Below are positions 16,489 to 23,756 of a DNA stretch of 64,000 bases, piece after piece. The translations under genes and the position numbers were made by a program. The notes under the pieces are model-generated. The model did no database searches and was not told the DNA's origin. It saw nothing but the letters and a program-made list of their open reading frames with translations. The stretch comes from Lewinellaceae bacterium (GTDB lineage Bacteria; Bacteroidota; Bacteroidia; Chitinophagales; Saprospiraceae). Where the stretch lies: assembly GCA_020636095.1 (NCBI GenBank), contig JACJYN010000004.1, positions 744,001 to 808,000 on the forward strand. The letters are read 5' to 3'. Position 1 is the stretch's first letter, and every line of letters begins with the position of its first letter.

Positions 16489-16500
16489 GAAAGAAGTAAA

Positions 16501-16531
16501 GAAGGATTGAATGCTGTTCATTCAATCCTTC
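16501..16531 (+). terminator. Terminator between convergent genes
   Basis: GAAGGATTGAATG (16501-16513) and CATTCAATCCTTC (16519-16531) form a perfect 13-bp stem with a 5-nt loop. It sits between the thioredoxin and malic enzyme genes and can serve both strands, although the following run is TTCC repeats rather than T. Confidence 0.65.
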
Positions 16532-16559
16532 CTTCCTTCCTTCCCTCCTTCCTTCCTTC
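16527..16559. repeat. CTTC/TTCC microsatellite
   Basis: About eight units of the tetranucleotide CCTT, interrupted once by CCC. It runs from the terminator into the stop codon of the minus-strand malic enzyme gene. Length change here would lie at or just after that stop codon. Confidence 0.8.
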
Positions 16560-18846
16560 AATCACGCCCCTGTGCATCCACCGCAGCAATGCCCATCATA
16601 TCCACGATCTGCCGGACGCTGGCGCCCATCTGAAGGATGTGCACCGGCTTTTTCAGCCCCAGCAATATCGGGCCGATGATGTCCATATTGGCAGTATGGG
16701 CCAACAGGTTGTAGGCAATATTCGCAGCCGACAGGTTGGGGAAGATCAACGTATTGGCCCGCTTGCCTTCCAGTTTAGAGAAAGGATAGAACTGCTCCCG
16801 CACCGCTGGGTTGAGGGCCATATTGGCCTGCATTTCTCCATCGACGATCCAGTCGGGATGCCGTTCCTGCAGGATACCGGTGGCGGTCCGCATCAGGACC
16901 GCCGACTCGCCGTGAGGCACCGAACCGAAGTTGGAATAGGTGACCATGGCAATCCGGGGCTGAATATCAAAAGATTCCACCTTCTCTGCCACCAATTCGG
17001 CAATGTCGGCAATATCCTCTGCATTTAAGTAGTGGTTGATCGAGGTGTCGGCCAGGAACAAAGGGCCGAAACGCGTGATCAGGATATGGGTACTGGCCAC
17101 CTTCCTTATCCCTTCACGGGGCCCGATAGCCTGCAAAGCAGGCCGGATGGTGTAGGGGTATTTTTTGGTGACACCTCCAACCAGGGCATCCGCATCTCCA
17201 GCTTCCACCATCATGACGCCATAGTAGCTCCGGCTGCGCATCAGGTCTCTGGATTCCAGGAGGGTAACGCCTTTTCTTTTTCGCTTTTCATAGAATAGAG
17301 AACTGTATACCTCTTGCCGTTTTGCTTCCTGCTCGTCAACCGGGTTTTTGGGGTCAATGATCTGTACGCCCGGCAAAGACAGCCCGTACTCGCGAATAAT
17401 TGCTTTAATGGTTTCTCGTTTACCCAGCAGAATCGGGCGGGCAATTTTTTCTTCTATGACGATCTGTGCCGCTTTGAGCACAGAGACGTGTTCCGCATCC
17501 ACCAAAACGACCCGCTTGACATCCTGCCTGGCCTTGGTTTCAATAATTCTGGAAATGGTATTGTCATTGCCCAGGCGCCGGGCCAGTTCCAGCTCATAGG
17601 CGGGCCAGTCGGTGATCGGGTTGCCGGCCACCCCTGTCTCCATAGCCGCCTTGGCCACTGCCGGAGCAACGGTAGTGATCAAACGCGGATCAACCGGCTT
17701 GGGAATGATATAGTCTTTACCAAAGATCAGGTTGGCGTTGCTGTACGCCATATTCACGATATCGGGTACCGGCTTCTTCGCCAGTTCCGCCAGCGCATAA
17801 ACTGCGGCCAGTTTCATGGCTTCATTGATCTCCGTAGCCCTCACATCCAGCGCGCCCCGAAAGATGAAGGGGAAGCCCAGCACATTGTTTACCTGATTGG
17901 GGTAATCGGAGCGCCCGGTGGCCATGATGCAGTCTTCCCGGGCAGCCTTGGCGTCCTCGTAGCTGATCTCAGGCGTAGGGTTAGCCATGGCAAAGATGAT
18001 GCAGTCTTTAGCCATTTCTTTGATCATTTCCTGATTCAGCACATTTCCACGGGATAATCCGATAAAGATATCCGCCCCCTTCAAAATGTCCGCCAGCGAA
18101 GTATCGGCAGGTACGGAACCGTTCACAAATTCCGATTTTTTCCCATCCAGGTTGTTCCGGCCCGGATGAATCAGCCCCTTACTGTCGTACATGAAAATAT
18201 TTTCCTTATTGGCCCCCAGAGAAACGTAAATACGGGTGCAGGAAATAGCGGAGGCCCCTGCCCCGTTGACCACTATTTTCACCTTTGAAATATCCTTGTT
18301 GACCAGTTCAATAGCATTCAGCAAAGCCGCGCCGCTGATGATGGCCGTCCCGTGCTGGTCGTCGTGCATGACGGGAATGGACAGCACCTTCTTCAGCTTT
18401 TCCTCGATCTCAAAACAGTCCGGCGCAGAAATATCTTCCAGGTTGACTCCTCCGAAGGTAGGCTCCAGGATTTTGACCGTGCGGACGAAATCATCCACAT
18501 TCTTGGTGTTCAGTTCCAGGTCAAAGCAGTCGATATCCGCGTAAATTTTAAACAGCAGGCCCTTACCCTCCATCACAGGTTTACTCGCTTCCGGGCCGAT
18601 GTCGCCCAGCCCCAATACCGCGGTGCCGTTGCTGATAACCGCCACCAGGTTGCCCTTGGCGGTGTATTTGTACACATCGCTTACATTTTTTTCTATGGCG
18701 AGGCAAGGTTCGGCCACGCCGGGAGAATACGCCAGGGACAAGTCCCTCTGATTGGCGGTTTCTTTGGTAGGTATCACCTCTATTTTCCCGGGCCTTCCCT
18801 TGGAGTGATAAAATAGGGCGTCTTCTTTCAGGGAGTTTCTGTCCAT
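16558..18846 (-). CDS. maeB: NADP-dependent malic enzyme with phosphotransacetylase-like domain
   Basis: A 762-residue fusion of the MaeB type. Residues about 1-420 are malic enzyme: LAYSPGVAEPC, GNLVAVISNGTAVLGLGDIG, HDDQHGTA metal/substrate motif, NAI-VNGAGASAISC nucleotide-binding region and FAMANPTPEI. Residues about 430-762 are phosphotransacetylase-like (VEAGDADALVGG, FPNLSAANIAYNLL, ILLGLKKPVHIL) and in this family are regulatory rather than catalytic. The enzyme decarboxylates malate to pyruvate with NADPH formation in the cytoplasm. Length and order match the family. It is the only gene of its transcription unit, ending at the TTCC repeat. Confidence 0.95.
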   Translation of the reverse strand: MDRNSLKEDALFYHSKGRPGKIEVIPTKETANQRDLSLAYSPGVAEPCLAIEKNVSDVYKYTAKGNLVAVISNGTAVLGLGDIGPEASKPVMEGKGLLFKIYADIDCFDLELNTKNVDDFVRTVKILEPTFGGVNLEDISAPDCFEIEEKLKKVLSIPVMHDDQHGTAIISGAALLNAIELVNKDISKVKIVVNGAGASAISCTRIYVSLGANKENIFMYDSKGLIHPGRNNLDGKKSEFVNGSVPADTSLADILKGADIFIGLSRGNVLNQEMIKEMAKDCIIFAMANPTPEISYEDAKAAREDCIMATGRSDYPNQVNNVLGFPFIFRGALDVRATEINEAMKLAAVYALAELAKKPVPDIVNMAYSNANLIFGKDYIIPKPVDPRLITTVAPAVAKAAMETGVAGNPITDWPAYELELARRLGNDNTISRIIETKARQDVKRVVLVDAEHVSVLKAAQIVIEEKIARPILLGKRETIKAIIREYGLSLPGVQIIDPKNPVDEQEAKRQEVYSSLFYEKRKRKGVTLLESRDLMRSRSYYGVMMVEAGDADALVGGVTKKYPYTIRPALQAIGPREGIRKVASTHILITRFGPLFLADTSINHYLNAEDIADIAELVAEKVESFDIQPRIAMVTYSNFGSVPHGESAVLMRTATGILQERHPDWIVDGEMQANMALNPAVREQFYPFSKLEGKRANTLIFPNLSAANIAYNLLAHTANMDIIGPILLGLKKPVHILQMGASVRQIVDMMGIAAVDAQGRD

Positions 18847-19088
18847 GTTTGATAATTGTTAGGTTTGTGGGTTGCCGGCGGCCATGGTCGATGGCTGCCG
18901 GCCCAAGATAGCTAAGATAAGTGGTGCAATGCTCATTTTAAAATCTGCGGCCGGTAAAGCCCTAAAACAGAGGAGAAATAAAAACGGCAATGATAATAAT
19001 CAATTGTCTTTTAAAAAAGCCTTATTAACTTGCCTACGCTTATCCAACTGATCCTTAAGTGGTTAATGAATTCAAAACTTTTGGCACA

Positions 19089-20366
19089 ATGATAACTAAA
19101 TTTACCCTTTCCTTGCTCGCAACTTTTAGCCTGGCCTGGTTAAACGCCCAGGACTTTGTACAAGTCCCGCTGGGCGCTTCCTATTCCAACCAAGCCTATT
19201 ATAACATCGAAGACGACGACATAGCCTTTCTGGCCAATGAATCCTGGGACCTGGCCTTCACCACCGCCGCAGATGGCGCCGGCATTTTCTACAACGAAGC
19301 CGCTACGGCCTCCTTTACCGGGGAGGCGCCCGAATTGAGGCTGTACCTCGCGCCCACCAATGACTTTGCCGAGGTCATTGACCCGGAGACGCTCCTCGAT
19401 AGCCTGTACAACGAAGAGATAGACTGGGAAAACGGCGCCTTCAACAGCGTCAAAGAAGAAAATGACCCCGATGATTATGGTTGGGGAGCCTACAATTCCG
19501 GGACTCAGATGATAGCAGGCTCCAGGGTCTACGCTTTAAAATTGCGCAACAACAGTTGGAAAAAGATATTCATAGAATCGTTGGCCAATGGGGTGTATAC
19601 TATGAAATATGCCGATCTGGACGGCGCTAACGAGGCCACCGTGCTCATTGACAAGGCTGACTTTGCGGGCAGCCCGCTCGCTTTATTCTCCTTCGGCGCC
19701 GGAACGGCCACCGCCAGCCCTGCTGATTGGAACCTGCTCTTTACCCGGTACCGGACAGAGCTGGACCCCGGAAATGGAGTAATCGTTCAATACATGGTGA
19801 CGGGAGTACTTTCCGGGCCGGGTGTGGAAACCGCCGAAGCCAGGAACATCGACCCCACAACGGTCAGTTACGAACCCTATCTGGACAGCCTGGACAGCCA
19901 GCTGGATATTATCGGGCAGGATTGGAAATTTTTCGATCTCGGAGGATTTGAGTGGGTCATTGACCCGGAACGCGCCTTTTTCGTAAAGACCCCGGATAAC
20001 CGCCTCTGGAAAGTTGTTTTTTATGGCTTTGACGGTTCGAGCACGGGAATCTTCACCTTTGAAAAAACCGACCTGGGCCTCATTTCCGGCCTGGAGGCCC
20101 CTGCCGGCAATTTCACGGATTTCAGCCTTTTCCCCAATCCGGCCGCCGATGAAATGACCGTTTCCTTTTCGCTAAGGGAAAGGCGGGACAACCTGCCGCT
20201 TTACCTGGTTAACACGCTGGGGCAGGCCGTTTGGCATACTTCTGTCCGGGGCGACGCTGGCCTGAATGTCCTGAACCTGCCTGCGGGAGAGTTGCCGGCC
20301 GGTATTTACTTCCTCAACCTGGGAACTGGTAAGGATAGGGTGACGACGAAGGTAGTCATTGAATAA
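19089..20366 (+). CDS. HmuY-like secreted protein with type A T9SS sorting domain
   Basis: A 425-residue protein; the ATG at 19089 is chosen because the signal peptide (ITKFTLSLLATFSLAWLNAQ) follows directly. Two copies of a HmuY-like pattern are visible: ESWDLAFTTAADGAGIFYN (about 52-70) and DWNLLFTRYRTELDPGNG (about 219-236) with YMVTGVLSGPGV behind. HmuY family proteins bind haem at the cell surface. The C-terminal 80 residues are a type A sorting domain (FSLFPNPAADEMTVSF, LPAGIYFLNL, TTKVVIE). Haem ligands were not identified, so haem binding is only a possibility. A stand-alone gene. Confidence 0.75.
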   Translation: MITKFTLSLLATFSLAWLNAQDFVQVPLGASYSNQAYYNIEDDDIAFLANESWDLAFTTAADGAGIFYNEAATASFTGEAPELRLYLAPTNDFAEVIDPETLLDSLYNEEIDWENGAFNSVKEENDPDDYGWGAYNSGTQMIAGSRVYALKLRNNSWKKIFIESLANGVYTMKYADLDGANEATVLIDKADFAGSPLALFSFGAGTATASPADWNLLFTRYRTELDPGNGVIVQYMVTGVLSGPGVETAEARNIDPTTVSYEPYLDSLDSQLDIIGQDWKFFDLGGFEWVIDPERAFFVKTPDNRLWKVVFYGFDGSSTGIFTFEKTDLGLISGLEAPAGNFTDFSLFPNPAADEMTVSFSLRERRDNLPLYLVNTLGQAVWHTSVRGDAGLNVLNLPAGELPAGIYFLNLGTGKDRVTTKVVIE

Positions 20367-20548
20367 GGAGAAAATGATACCTCTGACCCTCCTTTACGCC
20401 TTTGGCGTTTGGCGTTAAATGCTACCCATCAAGGGCGTAAAGTAGCCCTACCCCATACCCCGGTATAGGATTTTCTTTTAATCCTTCTTTATTTTGAGTA
20501 GATTTGTTTGTACCCGAAAACCATTTTTCATTAACCAAGCCACCTGAA
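20367..20548 (+). other. Gap before the hydrogenase locus with a possible promoter
   Basis: TAGATTTG at 20499-20506 fits the -7 consensus TAnnTTTG; no convincing -33 box was seen. An imperfect fold joins TTTACGCC (20393-20400) with GGCGTAAA (20434-20441) and could end the preceding gene. The promoter would start the small unknown gene at 20549. Confidence 0.35.
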
Positions 20549-20905
20549 ATGGACAAATTTCATTTGGACAAACAGGCCTACGAAGAATTGCTGAACCTGC
20601 TGAACAACCAGCACTTTACAGAGGTTCCCGGCTTGCCGTCAGACATGGAATTTCTGTCAGATGACTGGTGGCTGCGGGATACGGCCGTTATCGAAAACAT
20701 CGTCAAAAGGAAAGGCATGTGGGAGGTCCACCTGGTTTTTGCTTACTACCAGGAGCCCTATAAACTGATTAAAAGAGTGATTTCCTGTTACACCAGTAAA
20801 GCCAAGGCAGAACTGACCGCCTGGTACATGAGACGGTTGGCGGCCAAAGACCAGCGGGGCACGCTAAAGGTGGATATCAAAGACTTCAAACTCTGTTCGA
20901 GTTAA
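20549..20905 (+). CDS. Small protein of unknown function at the head of the hydrogenase locus
   Basis: A 118-residue soluble protein starting at the ATG at 20549 (MDKFHLDKQAYEELLN); an upstream in-frame TTG at 20504 overlaps the promoter and is less likely. It has no signal peptide, membrane segment or Cys cluster. It is rich in aromatic and charged residues (FLSDDWWLRD, VHLVFAYYQEPYKLIKR, AELTAWYMRRLAAKDQRG). I do not recognise the family. It lies 18 bp before the TetR-type gene and is probably co-transcribed with it. It may belong to the hydrogenase locus or only precede it. Confidence 0.6.
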   Translation: MDKFHLDKQAYEELLNLLNNQHFTEVPGLPSDMEFLSDDWWLRDTAVIENIVKRKGMWEVHLVFAYYQEPYKLIKRVISCYTSKAKAELTAWYMRRLAAKDQRGTLKVDIKDFKLCSS

Positions 20906-20923
20906 GCAGGAAAGATTGAAAAA

Positions 20924-21562
20924 ATGGCTGACATTAGCACCAAGCAAAAAATACTAAACGCCTCCATCCGTTTGTTCAATGAAAACGGACTGGCGAATGT
21001 ACGCCTTCAACAGATTGCAGATGAAACAGGAATAAGCGTGGGCAACCTGGCTTATCACTTTAGAAATAAAGAAGCGATTGTCAGTGCCGTGAACGAAACC
21101 CTGAATGACGATATTAAGGAAATCCTTTCCGCTTACCGCCTTTTCCCAAATTTGATCGACTTTGATAACCAACTGTCCAAATACTTTTCCTTCCTCGAAA
21201 AATATCCATTTTACTTCCTGGACCTGCTCGAAATGGAACGCGCCTATCCGGAGGTTAAAGCCCACTGCCAGCAATACATCACTAAGATGATCAGCCAAAT
21301 CCGCAAGCGTTTTGACTTCAATCAGCAACGGGGGCTGTTCATCAAGGAGCCCTATCCCGGCATCTATGATGTGTTAGCTGATTCTATCTGGGTATTAATG
21401 TCATTCTGGATGCCTCAAAGACTCATAAGAAATGAAGAGCCGCACTGTGAAGGGCGGTTCAAGCAGATGGCCTGGAGTCAGCTTTTTCCCTATTTCACCG
21501 AAAAAGGAAAGGAAGAATACGACCAGCTCATCCGGCCCATGCTGAATCAGCATTTTTCGTAA
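20924..21562 (+). CDS. TetR/AcrR-family transcriptional regulator
   Basis: A 212-residue protein. The N-terminal DNA-binding domain (about 5-55) is typical: KQKILNASIRLFNENGLANV, then IADETGISVGNLAYHFRNKEAIV with the helix-turn-helix. The C-terminal part (about 60-212) is all-helical and variable, as in TetR ligand-binding domains, and contains several aromatic residues (YFSFLEKYPFYFLDLLEME). It lies 59 bp upstream of the first hydrogenase small-subunit gene, same strand. Control of the hydrogenase promoter between the two small-subunit genes, where palindromes resembling TetR operators occur, is a reasonable inference. The ligand is unknown. Confidence 0.85.
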   Translation: MADISTKQKILNASIRLFNENGLANVRLQQIADETGISVGNLAYHFRNKEAIVSAVNETLNDDIKEILSAYRLFPNLIDFDNQLSKYFSFLEKYPFYFLDLLEMERAYPEVKAHCQQYITKMISQIRKRFDFNQQRGLFIKEPYPGIYDVLADSIWVLMSFWMPQRLIRNEEPHCEGRFKQMAWSQLFPYFTEKGKEEYDQLIRPMLNQHFS

Positions 21563-21621
21563 AGCCTTTCAGGCAAATATTCTTGTAAACCGATCCGGCC
21601 CAAAGGGCAAAAACCAGGACT

Positions 21622-22581
21622 ATGGCCAACTTATTGTGGTTAAAAGGCGGAGCGTGCAGCGGAAACACCATGTCCTTTCTCAATGCTGAGGAACCATCCG
21701 TCATTGAGCTGGTCATGGATTTCGGCATACGCATTCTGTACCACCCTTCCATTGGGCTGGAAATCGGCGAACAGGTAAAAGAGGTATTGAATGATGCGCT
21801 TAACGGAATAACTCCTGTAGATATTTTTGTTTTCGAAGGCTCCGTAATACAAGGCCCGAACGGTAGTGGGAAAATGAATTTATATGCCGGCAGGCCGATG
21901 AAAGACTGGGTAAAAGAAATTGCCGAGGTTGCTCAATATGTAGTGGCGGTTGGCGATTGCGCCGCCTGGGGCGGCATCGTAGCCGTTCCGCCCAACCCGA
22001 CCGAATCCACCGGCATTCAATTCCACAGACGACAAAAAGGCGGGTTCCTGGGCGCCGGGTTCAACTCAAGGAGCGGCCTGCCGGTGATCAATATCCCCGG
22101 CTGCCCGGCACATCCGGATTGGATGACCCAGGTACTGGTCGCTCTGGCCACCGGCAGAATGAAAGAGCTGCTGCTCGACGATTTTCATCGCCCCCGCACC
22201 TTTTTTACCGATTTTGTACAAACCGGCTGCACCAATGCCCGCAGCTTTGCCGAAAAGGTGAGCGGCGGCTTCGGCAAAAGAGGCAACGGTTGCCTCTTTT
22301 ATGAGGTGGGCTGCCGCGGCCCGATGACCCGCGCCAGTTGCAACCGCATTCTTTGGAACCGGGTGTCCAGCAAAACCAGAGCAAACCACCCCTGCCTCGG
22401 CTGCACCGAACCGGCTTTTCCTCACCACGACCTGAAGAAGGGCAGCATTTTCAAAACGATGAAGTATCTGGGCGTCCTGCCCAAAGAGGCGCCGGAAGGT
22501 GAAAGCAAACTCCTGTATTACTTCAAAACAGGGGTGCAGAAAGCCCTTACTCCTTCCAGAAAGGACGGCGGCTCGAAGTAG
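21622..22581 (+). CDS. hupS: [NiFe]-hydrogenase small subunit, group 2a, first copy
   Basis: A 319-residue electron-transfer subunit. It begins ANLLWLKGGACSGNTMSFLN, the start of cyanobacterial HupS and mycobacterial Huc small subunits. It has no twin-arginine signal and no C-terminal membrane helix, so the enzyme is cytoplasmic. Cluster ligands are visible: Cys12, GDCAAWGG, PGCPAHP, QTGCTNA, GCLFYEVGCRGP, ASCNR and HPCLGC. The proximal site has GACSGN instead of the usual CTGC, so one ligand of a [4Fe-4S] cluster is missing; the Huc structure shows [3Fe-4S] clusters, which fits. A close paralogue follows at 22766. Ligands are intact in both, so neither looks degenerate. Why two exist is unknown. 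Confidence 0.93.
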   Translation: MANLLWLKGGACSGNTMSFLNAEEPSVIELVMDFGIRILYHPSIGLEIGEQVKEVLNDALNGITPVDIFVFEGSVIQGPNGSGKMNLYAGRPMKDWVKEIAEVAQYVVAVGDCAAWGGIVAVPPNPTESTGIQFHRRQKGGFLGAGFNSRSGLPVINIPGCPAHPDWMTQVLVALATGRMKELLLDDFHRPRTFFTDFVQTGCTNARSFAEKVSGGFGKRGNGCLFYEVGCRGPMTRASCNRILWNRVSSKTRANHPCLGCTEPAFPHHDLKKGSIFKTMKYLGVLPKEAPEGESKLLYYFKTGVQKALTPSRKDGGSK

Positions 22582-22596
22582 GCCGCCACTACCGAA

Positions 22597-22658
22597 TGGA
22601 AAGAACTTTCCAATTATTAGAAAGTTTCGCCTAAATTTTATTAGAAAAAGTTTTCTAA
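22597..22658 (+). promoter_or_regulatory. Cluster of palindromic operator candidates between the two small-subunit genes
   Basis: Three related sites share a GAAA-TTTC core: TGGAAAGAACTTTCCA (22597-22612), TTAGAAAGTTTC (22617-22628) and the perfect palindrome TTAGAAAAAGTTTTCTAA (22641-22658). The last one overlaps the expected -33 position of the promoter at 22674. The layout suits repression or activation by a dimeric regulator, and the TetR protein encoded upstream is the obvious candidate (inference). Confidence 0.5.
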
Positions 22659-22673
22659 TCCCGGATTTGTCTT

Positions 22674-22681
22674 TATATTTG
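22674..22681 (+). promoter_or_regulatory. Bacteroidetes-type promoter before the second small-subunit gene
   Basis: TATATTTG fits TAnnTTTG exactly. The -33 region falls in the palindrome ending at 22658. Transcription would start near 22688 and give a leader of about 78 nt, so the second small subunit and the large subunit could be expressed independently of the first copy. Confidence 0.5.
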
Positions 22682-22765
22682 GTCAGGCATCCTTCACAAG
22701 GAAAAATCTTTCGGCCTTTTATTAATCAGTGAAATTTTATCTGTAAAAAGATTAAACCACCCATT

Positions 22766-23728
22766 ATGGCTAATGTCTTATGGTTACAAGGTGGGGCATG
22801 CAGTGGCAACACCATGTCTTTCCTCAATGCTGAAGAACCCACGGTTGTTGAACTCATCGTCGATTTCGGCATCAACATCTTATGGCATCCCACGGTTGGG
22901 CTGGAACTGGGCACTCAGGTGAGCGACCTGCTCAACGATTGCCTTTCCGGCAAAACGCAGTTGGACATTTTTGTATTTGAGGGCACGGTCATAGAGGGCC
23001 CCAACGGGACTGGAAAAATGAACTACTTTGCCGACCGGCCTATGAAAGACTGGGTCAAAGACCTGGCCGAGGCGGCACAGTTTGTGGTCGCCCTCGGAGA
23101 CTGCGCTACCTGGGGCGGCATTCCCGCCGTACCGCCAAATCCCAGCGAATCGACCGGCATGCAATTCCATAAGCGCCAGAAAGGCGGATTTCTTGGGGCG
23201 GATTTCATTTCCAAGGGCGGCTTACCGGTCATTAACATACCTGGTTGCCCGGCTCATCCCGATTGGGTCACTCAGATACTGGTAGCCATTTCCACCGGCA
23301 GAATCGGGGATGTAGTAGTCGACGAATTCCACCGGCCCAAAACCTTTTTCACCGATTTTGTACAGACCGGATGTACCAACGCCCGGAATTTTGCTGAAAA
23401 GGTGGAAGGGGGATTTGGCAAGAGAGGGCACGGCTGCCTCTTTTACGAAGTGGGCTGCCGCGGCCCGATGACCCGCGCCAGTTGCAACCGCATCCTTTGG
23501 AACCGGGTGTCCAGCAAGACCAGAGCCAATCATCCCTGCCTGGGTTGCACCGAACCGGGTTTCCCACATCACGACCTGAAAAAAGGCAGCGTCTTCAAGA
23601 CTATGAAGTACCTGGGCTTCCTGCCTCAGGAAGCTCCCGCAGGTGAGAGCAAATTATTGTACTGGTTCAAAGCCGGCGTCGGTAAATTCTCCCCTACACC
23701 CTCTGAATTGAGAGAACACTCTAAATAA
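22766..23728 (+). CDS. hupS: [NiFe]-hydrogenase small subunit, group 2a, second copy
   Basis: A 320-residue close paralogue of the preceding gene; most positions agree and the C-terminal half is almost the same. It keeps all cluster cysteines (Cys12, GDCATWGG, PGCPAHP, QTGCTNA, GCLFYEVGCRGP, ASCNR, HPCLGC). Differences concentrate in residues 25-130 and in the last 20. It lies 28 bp before the large-subunit gene and has its own promoter, so it is the likelier constitutive partner. The first copy may form an alternative dimer with another electron acceptor or be expressed under other conditions. The pairing is inferred from spacing. Confidence 0.93.
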   Translation: MANVLWLQGGACSGNTMSFLNAEEPTVVELIVDFGINILWHPTVGLELGTQVSDLLNDCLSGKTQLDIFVFEGTVIEGPNGTGKMNYFADRPMKDWVKDLAEAAQFVVALGDCATWGGIPAVPPNPSESTGMQFHKRQKGGFLGADFISKGGLPVINIPGCPAHPDWVTQILVAISTGRIGDVVVDEFHRPKTFFTDFVQTGCTNARNFAEKVEGGFGKRGHGCLFYEVGCRGPMTRASCNRILWNRVSSKTRANHPCLGCTEPGFPHHDLKKGSVFKTMKYLGFLPQEAPAGESKLLYWFKAGVGKFSPTPSELREHSK

Positions 23729-23756
23729 ATTCTCCTACGTTCAAAATCCAATCAAA

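Noticed and set aside
16507..18816. Long open frames on the plus strand opposite the malic enzyme gene
   Set aside because: They are antisense frames of a well-conserved enzyme in GC-rich DNA, with no domain similarity.
20393..20441. TTTACGCC/GGCGTAAA fold after the HmuY-like gene as a terminator
   Set aside because: The stem is short, the loop is over 30 nt, and no T run follows; only mentioned in the gap entry.
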